Below, in pieces: positions 16,619 through 24,937 of a DNA stretch of 64,000 nucleotides (its first letter is position 1; each line of letters begins with the position of its first letter). Source of the DNA: Nocardioides panacis. Its GTDB lineage: Bacteria > Actinomycetota > Actinomycetes > Propionibacteriales > Nocardioidaceae. Location of the stretch: positions 4,340,001 through 4,404,000 of the forward strand of contig NZ_CP077062.1 in assembly GCF_019039255.1 (NCBI RefSeq). The letters run 5' to 3'. Under the pieces are notes generated by a model. That model was not told where the DNA came from. It ran no database searches and worked only from the letters and a program-made list of their open reading frames with translations. The translations under genes were made by a program, and so were the position numbers.

Positions 16619-18130
16619 GTGCCTGACTTCAAGCTGCCCGACGTCGGCGAGGGCCTCACCGAGGCCGAGATCGTCACCTGGAAGGTGAAGGTCGGCGACG
16701 TGATCAAGATCAACGACATCATCGTCGAGATCGAGACCGCCAAGTCGCTCGTCGAGCTGCCCTCGCCGTACGCCGGGACCGTGCAGGCCCTGCACGTGCC
16801 GGAGGGCGAGACCGTCCCGGTCGGCACGCCGATCATCACCGTCGGGGACGGCGCGGCCGCCCCGGTCGCGGCGCCGGCTCCCGCCGCGGCGCCCGCCGCC
16901 ACGACGTCCAACGACAGCGACCCCTACCTCGGGCTCGCCGAGAAGGCCGGCGCCGCCTCGGTGGCCGCCGGCGAGATCGACATGTCGAACCCGGCCGCGA
17001 CCGGTGGCGGCGAGAACCAGACGCTCGTCGGCTACGGCCCGCGCACCGCCTCGGTCCAGCGCCGTCCGCGTCGCGGCGGTGCGAGCCCGTCGACCGAGGC
17101 CGGAGCCGCCGCGCAGCTGCAGCTGCAGGGCGCGTTCGGCCAGGGTGCCCGGGAGAGCACCGACGTGGTCCCGGCCGACGAGCCGGTGGTGCCCGCGACC
17201 CCGGCCGTGCACGAGCCGGCGGCCCCGTCGGCGCCGACCGGCGACGTACGCGTGCTGGCGAAGCCGCCGGTCCGCAAGCTCGCCAAGGACCTCGGCGTCG
17301 ACCTGCGCACCCTGACCCCGACCGGCCCGCAGGGCACCGTGACCCGGGCAGACGTCGAGGCAGCGACGTCGACGTCTCCCGAGGAGTTGTCCGGCGCTCA
17401 GACGGCCCCGACCGGGTCAACGCCTGACAGGTCGGCGGACCGGCGCGAGCCGATCAAGGGCGTGCGGAAGATGATGGCCCAGGCCATGGTCGACTCCGCG
17501 TTCACGGCCCCGCACGTCACCGAGTGGATCACCGTCGACGTGACCAGGACGATGAAGCTGGTCGAGAAGCTCAAGGCGCACCGTGACTTCCGCGAGGTCA
17601 AGGTGTCCCCGCTGCTCGTCGTCGCCAAGGCGGTCTGCCTGGCCATGCGCCGCACCGAGGAGATCAACGCGACCTGGGACGAGGCGGCCGGCGAGGTCGT
17701 GTTCAAGTCCGGCGTGAACCTCGGGATCGCCGCGGCCACGCCGCGCGGCCTGGTGGTGCCCAACATCAAGGGCGCCGACGCGCTGTCGCTGCCCGAGCTG
17801 GGTGCCGCGATCAACGGCCTCACGCGTACGGCGCGCGAGGGCCGCACGCAGCCCGCGGAGATGAGTGGCGGGACGTTCACGATCACCAACGTGGGCGTCT
17901 TCGGCGTCGACGCGGGCACCCCGATCATCAACCCCGGCGAGTCGGCGATCCTGTGCTTCGGTGCGGTCCGGCCGCAGCCGTGGGTGCACAAGGGGCGGAT
18001 CAAGGTGCGCGACCTCACCACCTTGGCGCTGTCCTTCGACCACCGGCTCGTCGACGGCGAGAAGGGCTCGCGGTTCCTGGCCGACGTGGCCGCGGTGCTG
18101 GAGGACCCGAGCAGCGCGCTGCTCTTCTAG
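16619..18130 (+). CDS. Dihydrolipoamide acyltransferase (E2) of 2-oxo-acid dehydrogenase
   Basis: A 503-aa E2 core. Residues 1-80 are one lipoyl domain with the lipoylated lysine K42 in ETAKSLVELPS. A long Ala/Pro-rich linker follows, then the peripheral subunit-binding domain (about 215-250, VRKLAKDLGVDLRTL), a second linker, and the catalytic domain (about 275-503) with the active-site FDHRLVDG near residue 475. It passes acyl groups from E1 to CoA. GTG start behind GAGGAG. No E3 gene is present in this operon, so lipoamide dehydrogenase must come from elsewhere. The substrate class (acetyl or branched-chain acyl) is unresolved. Confidence 0.9.
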   Translation: MPDFKLPDVGEGLTEAEIVTWKVKVGDVIKINDIIVEIETAKSLVELPSPYAGTVQALHVPEGETVPVGTPIITVGDGAAAPVAAPAPAAAPAATTSNDSDPYLGLAEKAGAASVAAGEIDMSNPAATGGGENQTLVGYGPRTASVQRRPRRGGASPSTEAGAAAQLQLQGAFGQGARESTDVVPADEPVVPATPAVHEPAAPSAPTGDVRVLAKPPVRKLAKDLGVDLRTLTPTGPQGTVTRADVEAATSTSPEELSGAQTAPTGSTPDRSADRREPIKGVRKMMAQAMVDSAFTAPHVTEWITVDVTRTMKLVEKLKAHRDFREVKVSPLLVVAKAVCLAMRRTEEINATWDEAAGEVVFKSGVNLGIAAATPRGLVVPNIKGADALSLPELGAAINGLTRTAREGRTQPAEMSGGTFTITNVGVFGVDAGTPIINPGESAILCFGAVRPQPWVHKGRIKVRDLTTLALSFDHRLVDGEKGSRFLADVAAVLEDPSSALLF

Positions 18131-18178
18131 CCGGCCCTAGGCCCGGAGGGACCGGGGCGGGGCGGGGCTCCGGCCGCT

Positions 18179-18184
18179 TACGAT
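18179..18184 (+). promoter_or_regulatory. -10 box of the leaderless GntR-MFS operon
   Basis: TACGAT ends 7 nt before the ATG at 18192, with no ribosome binding site, so transcription should start at or beside that ATG. An ATG at 18183 lies inside the box and is therefore not the likely start. Confidence 0.45.
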
Positions 18185-18191
18185 GGACGCG

Positions 18192-18912
18192 ATGAGCACG
18201 CCCGACCCCGCTGTCGACCCCACCGCCCTTCCCGCCGCCGCACCCGTCGTCGTCCCCCCCGGCCTCCTCCGCCCTCTCCGTCGAGGACCAGTACGGGGAG
18301 CGCGCCTACGAGTTCGCCAAGTGGGCGATCCTGAGCGCGGTCTACCCCGCCGGGACCCTGGTCGGCGAGGCCGAGCTGGCCCACGAGATCGGGCTGTCCC
18401 GTGCCCCCGTGCGGGAGGCCTTCCTGCGCCTGGAGATGGAGGGCCTGGTCACCCGCGAGCCGGGCTACGGCGCCCGGGTGAGCACCTTCTCCCTGGACGA
18501 GGTCGAGGACGTGCTCGAGGCCCGGGTGCTGGTGGAGAACCACACCGCGGGCCGTTCCTTCGCGCACCGCGAGGAGCTGCTGCCCCGGGCCGAGGCCGCG
18601 CACGAGGCGATGGTGCGCAGCTGCCGGGAGCGCGACACCGCCGCCTTCACGGCCGCGGACCGGCTGTTCCACGAGCTGATCGTGGACGCCGCCGGCAACG
18701 CGCTGCTGTCCGCGGTCTACCGGACGCTGCGGGAGCGGCAGACGCTGTTCACCTCGGCGGTGGTGCGCGGTCGCGCCGACCGGATGCAGGACGCCATCGC
18801 CGAGCACGTGCGGGTCCTGACCACCCTGCGCGGCGACGACCAGGAGGCGTTCTGCGCCGCGGTCAACGACCACCTGGCGTGGTCGACCGCGCTGGCGCGG
18901 GAGTCCCTGTGA
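18192..18912 (+). pseudogene. GntR/FadR-type regulator with one apparent frameshift
   Basis: Translation from 18192 runs MSTPDPAVDPTALP and leaves frame at the C7 run 18254-18260. Dropping one C gives a continuous 239-aa GntR protein: a winged helix with EAELAHEIGLSRAPVREAFLRLEMEGL, then an FCD domain (EARVLVENHTAGRSF, DRLFHELIVDAAGN, MQDAIAEHVRVLTTL). The intact downstream part overlaps the MFS gene by GTGA, and codon use stays normal through the join, so the extra C is probably a sequence error. It would be the regulator of the MFS gene. Confidence 0.78.
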
Positions 18913-20264
18913 CCGAGAGCCACCGGCTCGGCGGTCGCCGGGCCGTCGTCGTGTGGGGCACCGGCGTCGCGGTCTACTTCTTGGCGATCTTCCACCGCTC
19001 CTCGCTCGGCGTCGCCGGCCTGGCCGCGGCCGACCGCTTCCACATCACCGCCTCCCAGCTGTCCACGTTCACGGTCCTCCAGCTGCTGGTGTACGCCGCG
19101 ATGCAGATCCCGGTCGGCGTGCTGCTCGACCGCTTCGGCCCGCAGCGGCTGCTGGTCGCGGGCGCGGTGTTCATGACCGCCGCGCAGCTCGGCTTCGCCT
19201 GGACCGGGACGTACGGCGGCGCGGTGACCGCCCGGGTGTTCGTCGGGATGGGCGACGCGATGGTGTTCATCAGCGTGCTGCGGCTGATCGCGTCCTGGTT
19301 CCCGCCGATGCGCAGCCCGCTCGTCACGGCGTTCACCGCCATGCTCGGCCAGTGCGGTGCGCTGGTCGCGGCCATCCCGCTGTCCCGGTCGCTGGCGACG
19401 TACGGCTGGACGGTGACGTTCGCGGCCAGCGCCTCGGTCGGCATCCTGCTCGGGCTGCTGGTGATCCTGCTGGTCCGCGACGTGCCGCCGGGGGCGCCGC
19501 CGTCCCGCTCGGTCAAGGACGTCCGGACGGTGGGCCGCGACCTGCGGCTGGCCTGGCAGGACCCCGGCACCAAGCTCGGGCTGTGGTCGCACTTCACCAC
19601 CCAGTTCGCCTCGAACGTGATGGGGCTGCTGTGGGGGTTCCCGTTCTTCGTGCACGCCGAGCACCGCACCAAGGGCCAGGCCGGGGCGCTGCTCACCCTG
19701 CTGGTCGTGGTGTTCATCGTCGGCGGTCCGCTGATCGGCGGCTACATCTCCCGGCATCCCTGGCAGCGCTCGACGGTGGTGCTGTCCATCGTCGCGGCGA
19801 TGGCGACCACCTGGACGGTGACGCTGCTGTGGCCCGGGGACGCGCCGACCTGGCTGCTCTGCGTGCTGGTCGTGACCACCGGCCTGGGCGGGCCGGGGTC
19901 GATGATCGCCTTCGACCTCGCGCGCACCTTCGCGCCGGCCTCCCGGCTCGGCCAGGCCAGCGGGATCGTCAACGTCGGCGGGTTCACCGCCTCGCTGCTC
20001 GCGGTGCTCGGCATCGGCCTGGTGCTCGACGCCGTCACGCAGGGGTCGTCGACCGACTACAGCAGCGGCGCGTACAAGACCGCGATGTGCGTGCAGTACG
20101 TCTTCTGGGTGCTCGGCGGCCTGCAGGTCTGGCGCTACCGGTACCGCGCACGGGCGCACCTCGCCGACACCCAGCCCGAGACGTTCCGGGACATGAGCGG
20201 CTTCGAGGAGTACGCCCCTAGGCCCTCCCGAGTGCGCGATATCGGGCGGCGCGGTCGGCGGTGA
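18909..20264 (+). CDS. MFS transporter
   Basis: A 451-aa inner-membrane protein with about twelve helices. The loop motif DRFGPQRLLVAG between helices 2 and 3 is the standard MFS signature and a second copy of the six-helix unit begins near residue 215. Substrate unknown; linkage with a FadR-type GntR regulator suggests an organic acid or sugar acid. The GTG start at 18909 overlaps the regulator stop. The last 15 codons run into the convergent carboxyltransferase gene, overlapping it by 47 bp. Confidence 0.87.
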   Translation: MTESHRLGGRRAVVVWGTGVAVYFLAIFHRSSLGVAGLAAADRFHITASQLSTFTVLQLLVYAAMQIPVGVLLDRFGPQRLLVAGAVFMTAAQLGFAWTGTYGGAVTARVFVGMGDAMVFISVLRLIASWFPPMRSPLVTAFTAMLGQCGALVAAIPLSRSLATYGWTVTFAASASVGILLGLLVILLVRDVPPGAPPSRSVKDVRTVGRDLRLAWQDPGTKLGLWSHFTTQFASNVMGLLWGFPFFVHAEHRTKGQAGALLTLLVVVFIVGGPLIGGYISRHPWQRSTVVLSIVAAMATTWTVTLLWPGDAPTWLLCVLVVTTGLGGPGSMIAFDLARTFAPASRLGQASGIVNVGGFTASLLAVLGIGLVLDAVTQGSSTDYSSGAYKTAMCVQYVFWVLGGLQVWRYRYRARAHLADTQPETFRDMSGFEEYAPRPSRVRDIGRRGRR

Positions 20265-21711
20265 CGGTGGCCGAGTCGCGCTGCATCAGCGCGGCCAGCT
20301 CGTAGCGCAGCACGTCCGAGAGCCGGGCGCAGAACGCCTCCGGCTCGTCCGCGGCGTCCGGTCGCTCCGCGACGATCCGGTCCACGATCCCGTTGCGCCT
20401 CAGGTCGAGCGAGCGCACCCCCTGGGCGCGGGCCATGTCCGGGGCGTGGTCGAGGTCGCGGTGCACGATCGCGCTCGCGCCCTCCGGTGGCAGCGGGGAC
20501 AGCCAGCCGTGCTGGGCGGCGATCACCCGGTCGGTCGGCAGCAGGGCCAGCGCGCCCCCGCCGTTGCCCTCGCCGAGCAGCAGGCACAGCGTGGGCGCGT
20601 CGAGGGTGACCAGGTCGGCGAGGCAGCGGGCGATCTCGCCGGCCATCCCGCCCTCCTCGGCCTCCACCGACAGGGCCGCGCCGGGGGTGTCGATGACGGT
20701 CATCAGCGGCAGGTGCAGCTCGGCGGCGAGCCGCATCCCGCGCCGCGCCTCGCGCAGCGCCCCCGGCCCGAGCGGGTGCGCCTTGGTCTGGCCCCGCCGG
20801 TCCTGGCCCAGGAAGATGCACGGCGAGCCGCCGAACTTCGCGAGCGCGATCAGCAGCCCCGGGTCGGACTCGCCCTGCCCGGTGCCGTTGAGCGGGATCA
20901 CGTCCGTGGCGCCGTACTTCAGCAGGCGGCGTACGCCGGGCCGCTCGGGGCGCCGCGAGCGGGTGACCGACTCCCAGGTGTCCACGTCGGGGATCTCGTC
21001 GACCGGCGGGTTGGGTACGTCGACCAGCACCTCGTTGCGGGCGGTCAGCACGGTCAGCGCGCGGGCCAGGATCTCGGCGACCTGGTCGTGCGGGACGACC
21101 CCGTCGATGAGGCCGTGGGCGTAGAGGTTCTCCGAGGTCTGCACACCCTCGGGGAACGTCCGGGCGTAGAGCGCCTCGTAGACGCGCGGCCCCAGGAAGC
21201 CGAGCAGCGCACCGGGCTCGGCGACCGTGACGTGGCCCAGCGACCCCCACGAGGCCATCACGCCGCCGGTGGTCGGGTGCCGCAGGTAGACGAGGTAGGG
21301 CAGCCCGGCCTTCTTGTGCGCCGCGATCGCCGCGGAGATCTTGATCATCTGCACGAAGGCGACCGTGCCCTCCTGCATCCGGGTGCCGCCGGAGACCGGC
21401 GCGGCCAGCAGCGGCAGCCGCTCGGCCGTCGCGCGCTCGACGGCGCGGGTCAGCCGCTCGGCGGAGTCCACGCCGATCGACCCGGCCAGGAACCGGAACT
21501 CGCAGGCCACGACGGCCACCCGTCGCCCGCGCATCCGGCCCTCCCCGGAGATCACCGACTCGTCGAGCCCGGTCCTCTCCTGCGCGGCGGCGAGCTCCGC
21601 GGCGTACTCCTCGGAGATCGGCCCGCGCACCGGAGGCGTGTCCCAGGAGGTGAACGACGCGTCGTCGAGCACCAGGTCGATCAGGTCGGTCGCGGAGAGA
21701 CGGTCAGCCAT
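20218..21711 (-). CDS. Acetyl/acyl-CoA carboxylase carboxyltransferase, fused alpha-beta form (AccD3-like)
   Basis: A 497-aa enzyme with both halves of a carboxyltransferase. The beta-like half (1-240) has the acyl-CoA-binding AAPVSGGTRMQEGTVAFVQM region; the alpha-like half (250-497) has IDTPGAALSVEAEEGGMAGEIA with the oxyanion glycines and GEGNGGGALAL. It would transfer the carboxyl group from biotin to an acyl-CoA. Length and order match mycobacterial AccD3 proteins, whose exact substrate is uncertain. No zinc-finger cysteines are seen. No biotin carboxylase gene is nearby. ATG start with TAGGTT 6 nt upstream, so probably leaderless. Confidence 0.85.
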   Translation of the reverse strand: MADRLSATDLIDLVLDDASFTSWDTPPVRGPISEEYAAELAAAQERTGLDESVISGEGRMRGRRVAVVACEFRFLAGSIGVDSAERLTRAVERATAERLPLLAAPVSGGTRMQEGTVAFVQMIKISAAIAAHKKAGLPYLVYLRHPTTGGVMASWGSLGHVTVAEPGALLGFLGPRVYEALYARTFPEGVQTSENLYAHGLIDGVVPHDQVAEILARALTVLTARNEVLVDVPNPPVDEIPDVDTWESVTRSRRPERPGVRRLLKYGATDVIPLNGTGQGESDPGLLIALAKFGGSPCIFLGQDRRGQTKAHPLGPGALREARRGMRLAAELHLPLMTVIDTPGAALSVEAEEGGMAGEIARCLADLVTLDAPTLCLLLGEGNGGGALALLPTDRVIAAQHGWLSPLPPEGASAIVHRDLDHAPDMARAQGVRSLDLRRNGIVDRIVAERPDAADEPEAFCARLSDVLRYELAALMQRDSATVTADRAARYRALGRA

Positions 21712-21761
21712 CCCCCGAACCTACCGACCCTCGCCGGCCGGGGTGCGGGCGGAGCGGGGGG

Positions 21762-23177
21762 TCAGTCCGGGGGGAGGTCGACCGGCAGGCGGACCCGCAT
21801 GACCGTGTCCCCGGGCCGGGAGTCGACGGAGATCTCGCCGTGGTGCCGCTCGACCACGATGCGGCGGGCGATGTCGAGGCCCAGGCCGGTGCCGGCGTCC
21901 ACGTCCTTGGTCGTGTAGAACGCCTCGAACGCCCGGGCCGCCACCTGCGGCGTCATCCCGGTGCCGGTGTCGCCGACCTCCACGACGACCGAGCCGTCGT
22001 CGAGCCGGGTGCTGACCCGCAGCGTGCCGGAGCCGCCCATGGCGTCGACGGCGTTGTCCACGAGGTTGGTCCACACCTGGTTCAGCTCGCCGGGGTACGC
22101 CTCGATCATCGGTACGTCGTCCGCGTACTCCCGCACCACCGCCACCCCCGGCCGCAGCTTGTGGCTGAGCATCACCAGCGTGCTCTCGAGGCCGTCGGTG
22201 ACCCGGATGCGTTGCCGCGAGGCCCGGTCCATCTGCGAGTAGGAGCGCACCGCGCCGACCAGCTCGGAGATCCGGCGGGTGGACTCCCGCACCTCGCCCA
22301 GCAGGGTCGCGGCCTCGAACGTGCTGGCCGCCCACCGCAGCGCCGGCTCGAGCGCCGGGCCCTCGACCACGGCCGCGACCCGGTCGCACCACGCCACGTC
22401 CACGCCGGCCGCGGCCAGCGGGGCGGCCAGCGTCCAGCCGTCCGCGACGCCGCGCCGGGACAGCCACGCCGACAGCTCCTGCTCCCGGTCGGCGAGCGCG
22501 AGCGGGTCCACCGCCGCCGGGGCCGAGCCGGGCGGGGCGACCACGGCCGGCACCACCTCGAGGCGCAGCGCGTCGAGCGCCGCGAACTGGCCCGGGGAGA
22601 TCTCGTCGTGCGCGAGCCGGCCGAGCGAGGAGAGCAGCGTGTCGCAGGTGGTGCCGAGGGCGTCGGCGGCCCGGGTCGCGGCCGCGGCCGGGTTGTTGAT
22701 CTCGTGGGCGAGCCCGGCGGCCAGCGTGCCCAGCGTCAGCAGCGCCCCGCGCTGCCGGGCGGTCGACTCGATGGAGCGGGCGGTGCGGTAGACGCCCTCG
22801 ATCAGGTGGCCGCCGAACGGGAACCACGCGTCCGAGAGCCGGCGCAGCACCGCGGACGGCACGCACAGCACCCGTCCAGGTGCCACCCCGCGGCCGGTCG
22901 CGAGGTAGACCCCCTGGTCGTCCCAGGCCCGGAAGCCGCCGGCCCAGCGGCCCGGCACGTCCATCCGCGCGACGACGGTCTCCTCGCGGCCGATCACCTT
23001 GACCAGCTCGAGCGCACCGTCGACCAGGACCCACCAGGAGTCGGCCGGCTCGCCCTCGCGGAACAGCACGGCGCCCGGCGCGACGCCGACCTCGGCGCCG
23101 CCGGCCAGCAGCTCCGCCAGCCGGTCGTCGTCCAGCCCGTCGAAGAGCGGCAGCGGGCGCAGGTCCGCGACGCGCAT
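21762..23177 (-). CDS. Sensor histidine kinase with cyclic-nucleotide-binding-like sensor domain
   Basis: A 471-aa soluble kinase. Residues 10-115 form a cNMP-binding (Crp-type) beta barrel (VLFREGEPADSWWVLVDG), and residues 145-230 include the dimerisation/phospho-acceptor helix with H158 in GLAHEINNP. The ATPase domain has the N box (NLVDNAVDAM), G1 (DTGTGM) and G2 (TGLGLDIARRIV). There are no membrane segments, so the signal is cytoplasmic. Its ATG overlaps the TGA of the upstream response-regulator/flavoprotein gene (TGATG), so the two form a coupled two-component pair. Confidence 0.88.
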   Translation of the reverse strand: MRVADLRPLPLFDGLDDDRLAELLAGGAEVGVAPGAVLFREGEPADSWWVLVDGALELVKVIGREETVVARMDVPGRWAGGFRAWDDQGVYLATGRGVAPGRVLCVPSAVLRRLSDAWFPFGGHLIEGVYRTARSIESTARQRGALLTLGTLAAGLAHEINNPAAAATRAADALGTTCDTLLSSLGRLAHDEISPGQFAALDALRLEVVPAVVAPPGSAPAAVDPLALADREQELSAWLSRRGVADGWTLAAPLAAAGVDVAWCDRVAAVVEGPALEPALRWAASTFEAATLLGEVRESTRRISELVGAVRSYSQMDRASRQRIRVTDGLESTLVMLSHKLRPGVAVVREYADDVPMIEAYPGELNQVWTNLVDNAVDAMGGSGTLRVSTRLDDGSVVVEVGDTGTGMTPQVAARAFEAFYTTKDVDAGTGLGLDIARRIVVERHHGEISVDSRPGDTVMRVRLPVDLPPD

Positions 23178-24835
23178 CAGGTCGTCGCCAGGTAGCGGTG
23201 CACGAGGTAGACCGACATCGCGCCCTCGCCGACGGCGGACGCCACCCGCTTCATCGAGTCCAGGCGCACGTCGCCCGCGGCGAACAGCCCGGGCACGCTG
23301 GACTCCAGGGCCAACGGCGGCCGGGCCAGCGGCCAGCGGGGCCCGGCGTCGGACGCGGCCAGCTCGGGGCCGGTGAGCACGAACCCGAGGTCGTCGCGGA
23401 CCACGTCGGGACCGAGCCACTCGGTGCGCGGCGCCGCGCCGATGAACACGAACAGCCAGCTCGTCGCCACGTCCTCGGTGGTGCCCGCGTCCCGGTCCCG
23501 CAGGGTCAGCGTCTTGAGGTGGCCGTCGCCGGACGCCGCGGCGACCTCGGTGCGCAGCCGGACCTCGACCGTCGGGACCGCCCGGATCCGCTCGACGAGG
23601 TACTGCGACATGCTCACCTCCAGCGAGCCGGACCGGACCAGGAGCACCACCCGCTTGGCGAAGCGCGACAGGTTCAGCGCGGCCTGGCCGGCGGAGTTGG
23701 CCGCGCCGACGATGTAGACGTCGTCGTCCTGGCACTGGCTCGCCTCGGAGGCGTTCACGCCGTAGTAGACGCCGCGGCCGGTGAGGTCGGCGAGCCCCGG
23801 CGCCGCCAGCCTCCGGTAGGAGACGCCGGTCGCGGCGACCACCGCGCGGGCCTCGATCTCCGCACCGCCCTCGAGGAGCACCGCGCGGACCGGCCCGCGC
23901 GTCTCGAAGCCGACGACGTCGCGGGCGAGCACCAGCTCGGCGCCGAACCGGGTCACCTGGGCCAGCGCCCGGTGCGCGAGGTCGGAGCCGCTCAGGCCGC
24001 GCGGGAAGCCGAGGTAGTTCTCGATCGCCGCGCTCTGGCCCGCCTGCCCGCCGGGTGCCTCGCGCTCGACGATCACCGTGCTCAGGCCCTCCGAGGCGGC
24101 GTACACGCCGGCGGCCAGCCCGGCCGGCCCGCCGCCGACGATGCAGAGGTCGTAGAGCGGTCGCTGGGCGCTGGTGTGCAGGCCGAGCGCGCCGGCGACC
24201 TCCAGCGTCGAGGGCGAGCGGAGGGTCGGGCCGTCCGGCACCAGCACCAGCGGCAGGTCGGCGGGCTGCGCCTGCGCGAGGTGCTGGAGCCGGGTCCCCT
24301 CGGCGTCCCGCTCGACGTCGTACCAGCGGTAGGAGACGTGGTTGCGGGTCAGGAACAGCTTGATCTCATGGCTGCGGTCGGACCACCGGTGCCCGACCAC
24401 CCGCACCTCGGACGTCTCCTCGGGGTGGTCCTGCCGCCAGTCGTCGAGCAGCTCGTCGACGACCGGGTAGAGCCGCTCGTCGGGCGGGTCCCACGGCTTC
24501 ATCAGGTAGTAGTCGAGGCCGATGTCGTTGATCGCGGTGATCGCGACGTCGGTGTCCGCGTAGGCGGTCAGCAGCAGGAACTTCGCGTCCGGCGCGTGCT
24601 CGCGGGCCAGCGCGAGCATCTCGGTGCCGGTCATCCGCGGCATCCGCTGGTCCGCGACGACCATCGCGACCGGGTCGTCGCGCAGGGCCAGCCGGGCCAG
24701 CAGGTCGAGCGCCTCCGGGCCGGACGTGGCGCGGACGACCCGGTAGTCGGCGCCGTACCGGGCGAGGAGGTCACGGCCGATCGCGGCCGACACCATCGGG
24801 TCGTCGTCGACCGTCAGGATCGCGGGCTTGCTCAT
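23177..24835 (-). CDS. Response regulator fused to thioredoxin-reductase-like flavoprotein
   Basis: A 552-aa three-part protein. Residues 1-125 are a receiver domain (acidic DDD at 10-12, phospho-acceptor D62, K113). Residues 145-215 look like a small thioredoxin/glutaredoxin-type domain without a CxxC. Residues 225-552 are a thioredoxin-reductase-like FAD/NAD(P)H domain with GGGPAG and a second dinucleotide motif VGAANSAGQAA. The redox-active CxxC expected between them is missing; the segment reads GVNASEASQC. So the output is neither DNA binding nor classical thioredoxin reduction. It is translationally coupled to the cNMP-domain kinase downstream. ATG 24835 chosen as the start of the receiver domain. 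Confidence 0.87.
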   Translation of the reverse strand: MSKPAILTVDDDPMVSAAIGRDLLARYGADYRVVRATSGPEALDLLARLALRDDPVAMVVADQRMPRMTGTEMLALAREHAPDAKFLLLTAYADTDVAITAINDIGLDYYLMKPWDPPDERLYPVVDELLDDWRQDHPEETSEVRVVGHRWSDRSHEIKLFLTRNHVSYRWYDVERDAEGTRLQHLAQAQPADLPLVLVPDGPTLRSPSTLEVAGALGLHTSAQRPLYDLCIVGGGPAGLAAGVYAASEGLSTVIVEREAPGGQAGQSAAIENYLGFPRGLSGSDLAHRALAQVTRFGAELVLARDVVGFETRGPVRAVLLEGGAEIEARAVVAATGVSYRRLAAPGLADLTGRGVYYGVNASEASQCQDDDVYIVGAANSAGQAALNLSRFAKRVVLLVRSGSLEVSMSQYLVERIRAVPTVEVRLRTEVAAASGDGHLKTLTLRDRDAGTTEDVATSWLFVFIGAAPRTEWLGPDVVRDDLGFVLTGPELAASDAGPRWPLARPPLALESSVPGLFAAGDVRLDSMKRVASAVGEGAMSVYLVHRYLATT

Positions 24836-24937
24836 GGCATCGCCGTTCCGGGTGGGCTGTGGCCGTTCCCGAGGTGGCCGCAGGACGAGGGTGCGGTTGC
24901 CCGTCAGCATAGGCGGCCCCGACCGGATCGGGCAGCC

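Noticed and set aside
18183-18191. ATG at 18183 as the GntR start
   Set aside because: It lies inside the likely -10 box TACGAT, and the ATG at 18192 has the proper 7-nt spacing.
23177-24835. True thioredoxin reductase (TrxB)
   Set aside because: The essential CxxC is absent and an N-terminal receiver domain is present.
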